Notes: a model not told the origin generated them from the sequence alone. Counted from the first letter of the stretch, positions 8,358 to 17,238 are shown. The stretch is DNA of 64,000 bases from Luteolibacter rhizosphaerae (GCF_025950095.1 NZ_JAPDDR010000010.1:1-64000); one strand, 5' to 3'. Program-made: numbers and translations.

Positions 8358-8927
8358 TTATTTTTTGCCTAGAATCGAGGTGTAGATGCGCCCGATTGGC
8401 GTGTATTCGCGCAGCGCGTCCCGGATCTCAACGACCTTCATAAACTGAGGATGATGCGCATGCAGTGGCGGGAAGTCTCTCAGCAAATATCCGAGGAAGT
8501 GCACCATGCGCTCAAAGGCGGAATCGATCAGCGTCCTGATCAGCCATTCAGGTTTTACCTCCGCCCTTCGGACAGAGATGTGTGCTAAATGCTTGTTGAT
8601 CGTTTTCTCGTTGTCGGTGGTGAGGAAGGATCCCTGAGTGATGTAGTTGGGGTAATCGCTGGCCCGAACATCATCATTCATAGGTGGTTTTCCCACCCCC
8701 GGCGCTCGGAAGAACTCATTCAGCGCCCGCATATTGATCAGCGTAGATTCAAGGGACGCATTGTGAATCACCGGCCAGTGCTTTCCTAGGCCCCGAACTG
8801 CGAGGGGGTTCTCTTCCTTCGCCTGAGCCCACACAAAGACGGCGGAGGCTTGATTGAATGCGTAGAGGATGTGCTCGACCATATCGAGGAGCACGGCGTC
8901 CGAATGACGGGGGGAATGTAATGGCAT
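8358..8927 (-). CDS. Hypothetical protein
   Basis: A 189-residue soluble protein with an ATG start and no signal peptide or membrane span. It is helical in character, with 'LLDMVEHILYAFNQASAVFVWA' near the N-terminus and 'HFLGYLLRDFPPLHAHHPQFM' near the C-terminus. No family recognised. It converges with the membrane-protein gene (32-base gap) and stands alone. Codon use resembles the neighbours. Confidence 0.6.
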   Translation of the reverse strand: MPLHSPRHSDAVLLDMVEHILYAFNQASAVFVWAQAKEENPLAVRGLGKHWPVIHNASLESTLINMRALNEFFRAPGVGKPPMNDDVRASDYPNYITQGSFLTTDNEKTINKHLAHISVRRAEVKPEWLIRTLIDSAFERMVHFLGYLLRDFPPLHAHHPQFMKVVEIRDALREYTPIGRIYTSILGKK

Positions 8928-9045
8928 GGGCCCATTTATATCCCACCCAGCGAACGGCGATCAAGTCAGTCACCGAAACCCCTTTGGCCACCGAACGGAA
9001 TTTCTGTTAGCCTCCAACTTTCACAACCCTCTCATCTTAAGAAGG

Positions 9046-9118
9046 TAGGCCCGGTGGGGTTTGAACCCACGACCAAAGGATTATGAGTCCCCTGCTCTAA
9101 CCACTGAGCTACAGGCCC
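9046..9118 (-). tRNA. tRNA with CAT anticodon (tRNA-Ile2 or elongator tRNA-Met)
   Basis: A 73-base cloverleaf read on the minus strand. The acceptor arm GGGCCTG pairs with CGGGCCT (two G-U pairs), the D arm is GCTC/GAGC with loop AGTGGTTA, the anticodon loop is CTCATAA (anticodon CAT), and the T arm is GTGGG/CCCAC with loop TTCAAAC. CCA is not encoded. The AGTGGTTA D-loop and GGTCG variable region resemble the lysidine-modified tRNA-Ile(CAT) of other bacteria; elongator Met is the alternative. A tilS-recognition analysis would separate them. Confidence 0.93.
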
Positions 9119-9301
9119 TTCAATGACTTGCGCCGATCACACCCGCCGCTTCCGGCAGATCAGAGCTTGGAAACCTCTTTCGTGATCGGGGCGGCAATTA
9201 CTACGCCGTGCCGACGGCCTCTGGCAAGGTCCGACCACTCCCTCTTGATCCCGCACCCGGGGCCTCGGACCTCTCTATCGGGATGGCAGGAGCACCTCCT
9301 T

Positions 9302-9753
9302 CTACTCCTCGCTCCTCAGGCGCGTGATCTTCAGCCGCTTGCTCATCGCTTTGGAGATATCCTCCACCGCTGACCTTCTTCAGCACTTCAGCCTTGGCCA
9401 CCTCGCCCGTCATCTTCCGGAATTCCTCCTGCTGGCCGGGATCCAGATGTCGTTCAAAGGCTTGTCTCAGCGTGGCATCCCCGCCGAACATGGCCGGAGG
9501 GGTCGGGTCCTGTTCATAACACTTAAGGGCAGCGACCGCGTCCCCCTCCCTCAGCAGGGCAGTGGTTCGCGCCGTGATCTCCTGGCACTCCTCGGCGCGG
9601 ATCTCATCCCGGTTCCATGCATCCAAGGCCAGCAGGGTCTCGGCGGTGGATGCTTGGTTTTCTTGGGCCAGCGCCGCGGCGCGACCTTGTTGTTCCAGCC
9701 GAATCCCCTGCCACTCCGGGATGCCCCCCCTCGCCCCGGAGCTGGCAAATCAC
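9302..9753 (-). pseudogene. Probable frameshifted small gene remnant
   Basis: Reading left from GTG 9753 (or TTG 9626), a frame with gene-like composition continues through 'WNRDEIRAEECQEITA' and 'GQQEEFRKMTGEVAKAE' to about 9370. It then turns into low-quality Gly/Pro/Arg-rich sequence. In the next frame a gene-like end takes over at GTG 9367 ('EDISKAMSKRLKITRLRSEE', stop TAG 9302-9304). A single frameshift would join the two into one protein of about 150 residues rich in Glu/Gln/Ala helices. No family recognised. It follows the levanase gene directly (1-base gap). It could instead be an intact gene using one frame only. Confidence 0.4.
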
Positions 9754-9754
9754 C

Positions 9755-11638
9755 CTACCACATCCCCTTCAGCGCCGTTCGCTTCAGCGAGTGCACCGTC
9801 GCCTCGCCGCCCTGCACCTTCAGCGTGATCCCCGGCGCATTCGGCCGGAGCACCTTTGTGCAGGAGATCTGCCCTTCGTTCACGAAAGCCTCCACCGAGG
9901 CCCGGTCCACCAGGATCTCCACCTTCTTCACATCATCCGGGATGCTGCCGAAGCTATCCCCCACCCGCAGGCTGTTCTTCTGCAGGCGCAGCTCCATGCC
10001 CCGCACGTTGATCAGCACCGTCGAGCCCTGCGGAATCTCCACCTCCGCCTCGATCCGGAATGCCTCCCCCGACTCCGATACCGTAATCGACCGGTTCGCC
10101 GTATAGGTCTCACAGGGCCAGCTCTTCACTTCACCCGCCAGCTTCGTGATCTCCCGCACCGGTTGACGGAACATCCTCAGGCCCGCCGGCGTGCTCTTCA
10201 ACTTCAGCTCACAGGGAAAGGTCACCTGCTGGCTGAAAGGCTGCCCGGCGAAGTTTGATTCACGCATCCACGCCACCTGGATCCGCCGGCCGTCACCCGT
10301 ATCCACGTTGTCAAAGCTCTGCGTCGCATAGAAGGCCACGCCGCCGATATCGCCCAACTGCCGCGGCTGCTCCTCCGTGAACTTCGTGCCGTTGAAGTTA
10401 CCGATCGAGTAGCGCCCGTCCGCATACACTAGCACCCACTTCTTTGTCCCGGGTGATCCCTCGACCGCCAGCTCGAAGAAGTCCGGGCACTCGAAGGCGT
10501 TCGGGATCGGATTGTTCTCGTTGTTCCAGGTCAGCAGGTTCGTCGAGGTGAAGATGTGATATTTGTCGCTCCCGTACATCACCATCACCCACTTGTTGGA
10601 GGCCGCGTGCCAGAAGACCTTCGGATCGCGCTCCGGAAAGACGAAGACCGGGTTGTTCGCGTAGTGCTGCCAGGTCCGCCCGCGGTCCAAGCTGTAGGAA
10701 ATGCAGTGCGACTTGTTGTCGTTGCGCGACCAGAACGCAACCATCGGCGGCTCGCCACCCGCTTGGCCCAGTCCCGAGCTATTGTTCACGTCGATCACGC
10801 AGGAGCCCGATTGCACCCCGGTATCGAGCGCCTCTTCCCAGAAGGCCGGTTGCAGTTCCTCCCAGTGCACCAGATCCTTGCTCACCGCGTGGATCCAGCA
10901 CTTGTTCCAGCGTTGGGCGAACATGTGATACTCGCCCTTGTAGTAGATCATCCCGTTCAGGTCGTTGAGCCATCCCTCCTGGCGCATCCCTGGATTCAGC
11001 CGATCCATCGTCCATTGCCGCGCGGTGAAGTGATACAGCGGTCGCGCCGCCTCCTGGTAGACCGGCGTCGTCACCACCGGCAGCACCGGCGGCGCATCCG
11101 TCTGCACCAGATGGTCCACCAGGATATGCCCCCAGCCGCCGCTCGCCTCATCCACGATATCGATCTGCGCCTGCTTCCCCGACCATGCCGAGACATCCCA
11201 GCTCGCCGCATACAGCGCATCCGAGTTCCGGCCTGTCGCGCTCTTCACGATCTTCCCGTCCACCAGCAGGTTCATGCAGGCATGGCGCTCGTAGTCGCCC
11301 CCGCCGATCCGGTAGGCGATGTACTTCCGCTCGATGGTGAAAGCGGGTGAAAGCAGCTTCCCCTGCGGACCATCGTTCCCGGTCCCGCCGCCCGCATTGA
11401 AGTTCTCGCTGCAGGCTACTCCTCCTCCCACCGCATTCGAGATCTCAAGCGGCCCCAAGCTGCTGCCTCGTGCCGGCCCCGCATTGAAGGCCGTGCCGCT
11501 CGCCTGCCACGGCGCATAGCTCGCGCCCTCGAAGTCCGCGATCAGGATGTCCTCGGCGGCCAGTGCGGAGCCAAGCAGTAAGGGGCTGATGAGAGCGAGT
11601 CGGAGCGTCATGGGTGTGAGGAGTAAGCTGGGATTCAT
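9755..11638 (-). CDS. Secreted GH32 levanase/fructan hydrolase
   Basis: A 627-residue secreted glycoside hydrolase of family 32, expected to cleave beta-fructans (levan, inulin) or sucrose-type linkages. Residues 1-28 are a signal peptide. Residues 30-180 are an extra beta-rich domain seen in levanases of related bacteria. The five-bladed catalytic domain follows, with nucleophile Asp226 in 'GWLNDLNG' (Leu replaces the usual Pro), transition-state stabiliser Asp338 in 'ERDPKVFW' and acid/base Glu383 in 'FECPDFFEL'; the C-terminal beta sandwich ends the chain. Last gene of the leftward sugar operon, 40 bases after the autotransporter-type gene. ATG 11611 is an alternative start that also leaves an intact signal peptide. 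Confidence 0.9.
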   Translation of the reverse strand: MNPSLLLTPMTLRLALISPLLLGSALAAEDILIADFEGASYAPWQASGTAFNAGPARGSSLGPLEISNAVGGGVACSENFNAGGGTGNDGPQGKLLSPAFTIERKYIAYRIGGGDYERHACMNLLVDGKIVKSATGRNSDALYAASWDVSAWSGKQAQIDIVDEASGGWGHILVDHLVQTDAPPVLPVVTTPVYQEAARPLYHFTARQWTMDRLNPGMRQEGWLNDLNGMIYYKGEYHMFAQRWNKCWIHAVSKDLVHWEELQPAFWEEALDTGVQSGSCVIDVNNSSGLGQAGGEPPMVAFWSRNDNKSHCISYSLDRGRTWQHYANNPVFVFPERDPKVFWHAASNKWVMVMYGSDKYHIFTSTNLLTWNNENNPIPNAFECPDFFELAVEGSPGTKKWVLVYADGRYSIGNFNGTKFTEEQPRQLGDIGGVAFYATQSFDNVDTGDGRRIQVAWMRESNFAGQPFSQQVTFPCELKLKSTPAGLRMFRQPVREITKLAGEVKSWPCETYTANRSITVSESGEAFRIEAEVEIPQGSTVLINVRGMELRLQKNSLRVGDSFGSIPDDVKKVEILVDRASVEAFVNEGQISCTKVLRPNAPGITLKVQGGEATVHSLKRTALKGMW

Positions 11639-11678
11639 GAAGACGGCTTGTTGATTAAAGAGCTTTCGGGATTTGGGA

Positions 11679-13595
11679 TCAGTGATCGGAAACTTGGCGC
11701 GCCACCACCCGGCCGAAGAGCTTCTGCGAGCTTCCCGAGCTGACCTCGTATCGGACTTCGATTCCCCCGGCGACCGGTGAACTGGTGATGTCCACCCGCA
11801 TTCCCGTGGCATCTGCCTCGCCATCACGTTGCCAGCTCCCGAGATCGCGGCTCCACTCGTAGTGGTAAGCCACATCGGCGGCCACCGTCGCAGCCAGCGG
11901 ATGCACCATCAGCGCGACTCCATCCTCCTGCCATTCGAGCGGTGGCAGCGCGGTGCTTGCGTTGGGATCGCTGCCGAAGACTTGCTCCACGCCATTGCCG
12001 ATCCCGTCGCCATCCGTGTCCGCATCGAACCCGCTGGCCGGTTCATGTCCGGCGATCCAGTCTGCAAAACTCAAGTCACCCGGTCCGAAGCGCACCTCCA
12101 GCGCCCCCGTGCCTTCGATCTGTGCGATCTCCGTGCCGCCGCCCGGATTGCCCGGCGCCTCGTAACGCCCGGCGGGCTGCGCTACACCGTCGATCACCAG
12201 CTTCGCCACGCGATCCACCTGAGCGTGGGTCAGTTGGAGCCGGCTTCCCACCCCGCTGATCAGCACCCGCTGTGCATCGCTCAGCAGCGGTGCCAGCAGG
12301 GTCAGGCGACCTTGGCTGATCTCGGTGTCGCCTGCGTGTCCGTCACTGCCTTTGATTACTAGGCTTCCCGTACCTCGCTTTCCCAGCTTCCCTTCCCCCC
12401 GCAGGTTTTGTTCGATCTCGATCGTCAGCGCCTTGGTGTCGAAGGTCATTCCGCCCGAGCCGATCCACAGATCGTCATCCGAGAAACCGGCAAAGAAACC
12501 GCCGCCGCTTGTAGTCCCGGTCGCGCGCACCGTGCCGCCGCTGACGATCACCCGCGCACTCCCCGCGGTCTTGCTGAAACCCGGCGTGGATACCTTTCCT
12601 CCTTTCACGCTCAGCACACCATTGCCACGGAAGGAGATTCCCGCACCGCTCGCATCATCGCCCGGTGTCGCATGCCCGGTAAGACATCCGCCGTTCACCG
12701 TGATGACCCCGCTCGCGCCGCCCAGGCCCAGTAGCACCTGCTTGCCCGCATGCACGTGCGCTTCATCGCGAATGATCATCTCACCCAGGCTTCCGGGATC
12801 CGCCCCGCACACCAGATGCCCTCCCACATCCAGGGATGAATCTTCCGCAAGCTCCGCTCTGCCGCTCGCACCGCTGCGACCGACGACGAGACCGCTGCCG
12901 GTGCTCACGCTTGCATGCCCGGATAGATTCAGCACCCCGTGGTTGCTGTTGTCGCCCAGCCACCCGATCCAGATCTCGTTCGCGGCATTCACCCGTGCGG
13001 AATCACCCACCTCCATGATCGAGGTATGCCCGCTGGAATTGCATCCCACCGGAAGGTTTCCTGATAGCACCTCGAGCTGCGCGGATCCGGAGAGAAGCAG
13101 CTCGCCACTCGCACCATCGCGTCCAACGACTACCCAGCTCGCGCTGCTCACCAGCGAGCTTCCGCCGAGGTCCAAACTCCCCTGCCCGCCCTTCGATCCG
13201 ATCCAAATTTCATCCGCTACCGAGCGCAGGGTGCCTTCATGGATCGAATACGTCCCCACCCCGCTGCCGCCGCTGCTATCGTCGCCACCGATAATAATGC
13301 GGCGTGCATTCAGGCAGCCACCTGACTGCACGATACTTCCTTCCCCGGAATGATTCCCGAGCATCAAAGCACCGATCGTGTAAGATCCGGCCGGATCGAT
13401 CGAAGCACTGCCTCCGTTGGCAATGTTCACCGCGGTCGCGCCACCGCTCGGCACCGAAGCTTCCGCCCAGTTCACCGCACTCCCGAAATCCCCGTCCCCC
13501 GCATTCCACTCAGCGGCATCCGATGCCGCAGCCAGACCGGCCAGCAGGCTGGCCACGCACAAGGGTCGCATCGGTGGAGTGAGGTGGAAGTTCAT
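11679..13595 (-). CDS. Exported autotransporter-associated beta-strand repeat protein
   Basis: A 638-residue surface or secreted protein. The signal peptide (residues 1-28) is followed by about 450 residues of imperfect glycine/serine-rich repeats with recurring 'WIG', 'VVGR' and 'GxLxLSGxA' segments, as in autotransporter-associated beta-strand (PATR-like) repeats that fold as a beta-solenoid. Near the C-terminus is a 'DADTDGDGIGNGVE' calcium-binding, thrombospondin type 3-like segment followed by a small beta domain. No translocator barrel is seen. Its place between the porter and levanase genes suggests a role in binding or displaying fructan-degrading activity, which is an inference. Confidence 0.78.
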   Translation of the reverse strand: MNFHLTPPMRPLCVASLLAGLAAASDAAEWNAGDGDFGSAVNWAEASVPSGGATAVNIANGGSASIDPAGSYTIGALMLGNHSGEGSIVQSGGCLNARRIIIGGDDSSGGSGVGTYSIHEGTLRSVADEIWIGSKGGQGSLDLGGSSLVSSASWVVVGRDGASGELLLSGSAQLEVLSGNLPVGCNSSGHTSIMEVGDSARVNAANEIWIGWLGDNSNHGVLNLSGHASVSTGSGLVVGRSGASGRAELAEDSSLDVGGHLVCGADPGSLGEMIIRDEAHVHAGKQVLLGLGGASGVITVNGGCLTGHATPGDDASGAGISFRGNGVLSVKGGKVSTPGFSKTAGSARVIVSGGTVRATGTTSGGGFFAGFSDDDLWIGSGGMTFDTKALTIEIEQNLRGEGKLGKRGTGSLVIKGSDGHAGDTEISQGRLTLLAPLLSDAQRVLISGVGSRLQLTHAQVDRVAKLVIDGVAQPAGRYEAPGNPGGGTEIAQIEGTGALEVRFGPGDLSFADWIAGHEPASGFDADTDGDGIGNGVEQVFGSDPNASTALPPLEWQEDGVALMVHPLAATVAADVAYHYEWSRDLGSWQRDGEADATGMRVDITSSPVAGGIEVRYEVSSGSSQKLFGRVVARQVSDH

Positions 13596-13602
13596 CGTCG
13601 GC

Positions 13603-14088
13603 TCAGGAGATCAGGATCTGGCTCTTGTCGGTCCGCAGTTGCAGCACCGCTCCGTACTCGAGCCCCTCGATGAAGGGCAGCAGCAGTTCGAGCACGTCCG
13701 CGCGTTGGAAGTGTTCCGGCTTGGTGTCGGGGTGCGGATGGTAGATCAGTCCCTTCCCCACCACCTCGTCCTTAACCAGCACTTCCACGTCGAAGAAAGA
13801 GAAGTCCTCCACCGGTTCGGTCGGATGCCACTTCACCGCCCGCAGCGTCCACCGCGGCGCGATCACTTCGTAGCGCAGCGGCGCGATGCTGACGTTGATC
13901 GTTCCCGGATGGTAGGAGGATAGATCGACTCCGAGTTCCCTGAAGTGGGGAATCTGCATCCGGATCGTGCCTCCGGGGAAACGCGGGTCGAGGTTCCTTC
14001 CGGAGGCAACCTGATGCCCCGGCACGATCTTCGCCTCGAAGGTCTGCGTCCCTGCTGGGGTCTCAGTGGCTGCCATGGATTCGTTCAT
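13603..14088 (-). CDS. Conserved hypothetical protein of sugar operon
   Basis: A 161-residue cytoplasmic protein without signal or membrane segment. The central 'HPGTINVSI' and the preceding 'FPGGTIRMQIPHF' weakly recall the 'PGTLNV' core of the DUF120/CTP-dependent riboflavin kinase fold, but similarity is too slight to assign function. It overlaps the sugar porter stop codon (TGA 14063-14065) by 26 bases and ends 7 bases before the autotransporter-type gene, so it is firmly inside the operon. ATG 14088 is chosen; ATG 14076 also fits. Confidence 0.65.
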   Translation of the reverse strand: MNESMAATETPAGTQTFEAKIVPGHQVASGRNLDPRFPGGTIRMQIPHFRELGVDLSSYHPGTINVSIAPLRYEVIAPRWTLRAVKWHPTEPVEDFSFFDVEVLVKDEVVGKGLIYHPHPDTKPEHFQRADVLELLLPFIEGLEYGAVLQLRTDKSQILIS

Positions 14089-15430
14089 CGATGTCTTCAA
14101 GGGCGATCTGTTTGGTCTCGGGGAAGAGCATCCCCACCACGAACAACTGCAACACCATCATCGCGGCGAAGATGCCGAAGGGCAGCCCGGCGAAGGGGGC
14201 TCCCACATCCTTCGCCACCAGCGGGAAAGCCCACGATACGATCATGGCCATGAACCAGTGCGTGAAGCTGCCGAGCGTCTGCCCCTTGCTCCGCACGGCG
14301 GTCGGGAAGATCTCGCTGATGAAGACCCAGATCACCGCTCCTTGGCCGAAGGCATGGCAGATCACGAAGAGGCCGAACAACCATACCAGCAATCCCGGAC
14401 TCGCACCGCTCGTGAAGATCCATGCGACGCCCGCAAGCGCCAGGCCACAGCCTGCCGTACCCCACATCAGCAACGGTTTGCGTCCCACCTTATCGATGAT
14501 CGCCATGCCGAACAAGGTTGCGATGATGTTCGCCGCGCCCAGTCCCACCGCCTGCAAGGCGCTCGACTCCTTGCTGAAGCCGGCCATCGCGAAGATCGTG
14601 TCGGCGTAGTACCACAGCGCGTTGATCCCGCCGAGCTGGTTGAAGAGCGCGATCGCAATCGCAAGGAATACCGGCCTGCGAAATGCCTTCGAGAACAACG
14701 GCACGCTGCCACCGGCGGACCGTCCCGAATCAAGCGACCTCTTGATGCTCGCGAGCTGCTGTTCAATGCCGCTGACCCCGAGCTTGCCGAGCGTCTCGCG
14801 CGCTTCCGCGTCCAGCCCCTTCATCGCCAGCCAGCGCGGGCTGCGCGGGATGAAGAACAAGGTGATCAGGAAAGCCGCCGCAGGCAGCGCCTGCACTCCC
14901 AGCTTCCACCGCCACTCGTGATCCCCGAGTCCCATCCCGCCGATGAGATAGTTGGAGAAATAAGCGATCAGCACCCCGAGCACGATGTTCACTTGGAAGC
15001 ACGCCACCAAACGACCGCGCCATGAGGCCGGCGCGATCTCCGCCAGATACATCGGCCCGAGCACCGAGGAAGCCCCCACCGCGATCCCCCCGAGGATCCG
15101 CGCCGCCACGATCATCCACAGCTCAGTTGCGAAGGCACATCCCAGCGCGCACAGCAGATAGAAAGCCGCCGTCCATTTCAGGCAGTCGCGGCGGCCGAAG
15201 AGATCGCCCGGCTTCGCCGCGGCCAGCGATCCGATCGCCGCGCCGATCAGCGCGGAAGCCGTCATGAAGCCCTGCTCCCCCGCCGTCAGTTCCATCAGCT
15301 CCTTCAACTGGTCCTGGCAGCCGGAAATCACCGCCGTATCGAATCCGAACAGCAGGCCGCCGAGGGCCCCCACCAAGGTAGCCCCCATCAGGGCGGGCGT
15401 GATCCGGACGTGCTCATGGGTTTGATTCAC
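14063..15430 (-). CDS. MFS sugar porter (sugar:proton symporter)
   Basis: A 455-residue inner-membrane transporter of the MFS sugar-porter family with about 12 membrane spans. Signature blocks are present: 'GGLLFGFDTAVISG' in span 1, 'PGDLFGRRDCL' in loop 2-3, 'ARILGGIAVGASSVLGPMYLAEIAP', 'PRSPRWLAMKG' after span 6, 'QLGGINALWYYADTIF' in span 7, 'DKVGRKPLL' and 'PETKQIALEDID' at the C-terminus. Members import hexoses or pentoses; fructose is likely here from the levanase context. No ATG precedes span 1, so GTG 15430 is chosen over the longer TTG 15466. First gene of the leftward operon, facing the GntR regulator. Confidence 0.88.
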   Translation of the reverse strand: MNQTHEHVRITPALMGATLVGALGGLLFGFDTAVISGCQDQLKELMELTAGEQGFMTASALIGAAIGSLAAAKPGDLFGRRDCLKWTAAFYLLCALGCAFATELWMIVAARILGGIAVGASSVLGPMYLAEIAPASWRGRLVACFQVNIVLGVLIAYFSNYLIGGMGLGDHEWRWKLGVQALPAAAFLITLFFIPRSPRWLAMKGLDAEARETLGKLGVSGIEQQLASIKRSLDSGRSAGGSVPLFSKAFRRPVFLAIAIALFNQLGGINALWYYADTIFAMAGFSKESSALQAVGLGAANIIATLFGMAIIDKVGRKPLLMWGTAGCGLALAGVAWIFTSGASPGLLVWLFGLFVICHAFGQGAVIWVFISEIFPTAVRSKGQTLGSFTHWFMAMIVSWAFPLVAKDVGAPFAGLPFGIFAAMMVLQLFVVGMLFPETKQIALEDIDERIHGSH

Positions 15431-15451
15431 ATCCCGAAACTCATCGCCGGA

Positions 15452-15467
15452 GTTGCCAAACGGCAAC
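15452..15467. promoter_or_regulatory. Palindrome at start of sugar operon
   Basis: Perfect inverted repeat GTTGCC (15452-15457) - AAAC - GGCAAC (15462-15467). It overlaps the likely leader of the porter gene; a second regulator site or part of the same operator is possible. Confidence 0.4.
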
Positions 15468-15476
15468 CCAACGGAT

Positions 15477-15499
15477 TGACTGCTTTTAGAAAGCAGTCA
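15477..15499. promoter_or_regulatory. Probable operator for the divergent GntR regulator
   Basis: Perfect 10-base palindrome, arms TGACTGCTTT (15477-15486) and AAAGCAGTCA (15490-15499), with a 3-base TAG centre. It lies between the porter operon and the regulator gene, 28 bases upstream of the regulator start. Dyads of this size are typical for dimeric GntR/LacI-type regulators controlling their own divergent operon. Confidence 0.7.
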
Positions 15500-15526
15500 T
15501 GACAGCTCACAACCGGACCTTACCGC

Positions 15527-16681
15527 ATGAGTGACAAGCAGTCCAAGCACCACGAGATCTCCCGCACCCTCATCACCGAGATTTTGGCTGGGAAATTCCA
15601 CCGCTCCAACAAGCTCCCCAGCGAAATCCAGCTCGCCGAACGCTTCAAAGTCTCCCGTCCCACCATCGGCCGCGCCCTCCTCACCCTTCACGAGGAAGGC
15701 CTCGTCGAACGCCGCCCCGGCTCCGGCACCTACATCGTCGAGACAGGCGGCAAGCCCCGCAGCTCATCGGCATCCACGCGTCAGCTCGGCATGCTAGTGC
15801 CAAACCTGCGTCACACGGAGATCTTCGAAACCATCTGCGGCGAACTCGCGAATCTCGCCCGCGTCCATGATTTCGGCCTCTGGTGGGGAGATCAGGGTCC
15901 CGCTCGCTCGATCAACGAACCGCGTATGAGCGTTGGGGAAGCCGAGGAGCTCTGTGAGCGTTTCATCGAAGCCGGACTCGCGGGAGCCTTCGTCGTCCCC
16001 TTCGAGCATCAGATCGACCGCGACGAGGCAAACATGCGGATTCTCACCCGGCTCCGCCAAGCCGGCATTCCCATCGTGCTGATTGATCGCGATGCCGTCG
16101 CCTTTCCTCGCCGCAGCGACTACGATCTGGTCGGCGTGGACAACTTCGCCGGCGGCTATCTCTTGGCGGAGCATCTCATCAAGCTGGGCCTGAAGCGCCT
16201 CGCCTACGTAACGAAACCCTTCACCGCCTCGACCGTGGATCAACGGATTGCCGGAGCGCAATCCGCCATGCTCGCCAATGGCATCGAAGTACCGCGCGAT
16301 TTCGTCCGCATCGGTGATCCCATGGATCAGAAGTTTGTCCGGACCATCACCCAGAGCGGACGTGTGGAGGGAATCCTTTGCACCAGCGATCACATCGCCG
16401 CCCAGTTGCTCCAAACTCTCAATCGCCTCAAGGTGCGCGTGCCCGAGGATCTGCGCTTGGTCGGCTTCGACGATGTGCGCTTTGCCAATCTCCTCACCAT
16501 CCCGCTCACCACCATGCAGCAACCCTGCCGCGATATCGCGCTCACGGCATTCAACAGCATGCGGGAACGCATCTCCAATCCTTCGCTGCCCGCGCGATCA
16601 ATTACCTTGCGTCCTCAGATCATTGTCCGGGAAACCTGCGGGGCATACTTGGCGACTGGTTCCACGACTCGCAAGCGCTAG
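15527..16681 (+). CDS. GntR-type DNA-binding / LacI-type sugar-binding regulator
   Basis: A 384-residue transcription regulator. Residues 1-75 form a GntR winged helix ('NKLPSEIQLAERFKVSRPTI', 'GLVERRPGSGTYI'). Residues 87-370 form a periplasmic-binding-protein-like effector domain ('LGMLVPNL', 'VVPFEHQ', 'IPIVLIDRD', 'GVDNFAGGYLLAEHLI', 'LRLVGFDDVRF', 'LTTMQQP'), as in AraR. A sugar or oligosaccharide effector is expected. It is divergent from the porter-levanase operon with a perfect palindrome between them, so it most likely represses that operon and itself until fructose or a fructan fragment is present. Confidence 0.85.
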   Translation: MSDKQSKHHEISRTLITEILAGKFHRSNKLPSEIQLAERFKVSRPTIGRALLTLHEEGLVERRPGSGTYIVETGGKPRSSSASTRQLGMLVPNLRHTEIFETICGELANLARVHDFGLWWGDQGPARSINEPRMSVGEAEELCERFIEAGLAGAFVVPFEHQIDRDEANMRILTRLRQAGIPIVLIDRDAVAFPRRSDYDLVGVDNFAGGYLLAEHLIKLGLKRLAYVTKPFTASTVDQRIAGAQSAMLANGIEVPRDFVRIGDPMDQKFVRTITQSGRVEGILCTSDHIAAQLLQTLNRLKVRVPEDLRLVGFDDVRFANLLTIPLTTMQQPCRDIALTAFNSMRERISNPSLPARSITLRPQIIVRETCGAYLATGSTTRKR

Positions 16682-16697
16682 ACGAAGGCTAACAAAA

Positions 16698-16722
16698 ATG
16701 GCGGGGATGCTTACCCCGCCAT
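16698..16722 (-). terminator. Intrinsic terminator
   Basis: Perfect 9-base arms ATGGCGGGG (16698-16706) and CCCCGCCAT (16714-16722). Read on the minus strand the stem is followed by TTTTTG, so it should end transcripts of the small gene at 16824-17048; it may also slow forward transcripts from the regulator gene. Confidence 0.65.
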
Positions 16723-16823
16723 GTTCCTAACAAAGGCTCCCGCAGCCCCCTAGGCTGTCCAACGACTGAACGGGCGCGGCCCAAGAACCGCACCCGGAGT
16801 GAGTCGTTGCCGGTTGTCGCCGG

Positions 16824-17048
16824 TCAGGCGGCGATCTCGTAGTGCTCCGCAATTTGCCGGAAGATCCGGTCGCGGCGCTCGCGGGCTTGGTCCACGTCGC
16901 GCGTTTTCAGGGAGAAGCGCAGACGCTCGGCCGTCGCATCCGGCTTGTGGACGGTGAGATGACACCACCAGACGCCGCGATTGTTCCAAAGATGATGATT
17001 CGGGTTTTCTTGGTTCACTCGCAGCGCGAGCTTGGGTTTGCGTTTCAT
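16824..17048 (-). CDS. Small conserved-type hypothetical protein (integrase N-terminus-like)
   Basis: A 74-residue basic protein with a clear ATG start and an intrinsic terminator downstream. 'NNRGVWWCHLTVHKPDATAE' followed by 'LRFSLKTRDVDQARERRDR' resembles the arm-type DNA-binding segment found before the core domain of some tyrosine recombinases, but no catalytic domain follows. It may be a stand-alone DNA-binding protein or a fragment. Confidence 0.55.
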   Translation of the reverse strand: MKRKPKLALRVNQENPNHHLWNNRGVWWCHLTVHKPDATAERLRFSLKTRDVDQARERRDRIFRQIAEHYEIAA

Positions 17049-17205
17049 GCGTTCTACTGCCTTGGGATCGGTTTGAACAAGCGGTTCTCCGGTGAAGAAG
17101 TCGCTTTTTGGGACGCGGGTGTGCCCGATTCCAGCGGTTTATCCAGCGCACGCAAGGGAATTTGCTAATGTTACACTCATTCTCACTTAAGCGTAGCTCA
17201 AGTGA

Positions 17206-17227
17206 CGCAAAAAACTCCGTTTTTGCG
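17206..17227 (-). terminator. A/T-rich hairpin after the PLP-enzyme gene
   Basis: Perfect arms CGCAAAAA (17206-17213) and TTTTTGCG (17220-17227) with a 6-base loop, 11 bases past the stop of the 17239-18708 gene. The stem is A/T-rich, so termination strength is uncertain. Confidence 0.45.
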
Positions 17228-17238
17228 AAGAATCAGGG

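Noticed and set aside
9324-10106. Forward frame (260 codons) across the levanase end and the remnant
   Set aside because: Ser/Arg/Pro-rich, overlaps the GH32 catalytic domain on the other strand.
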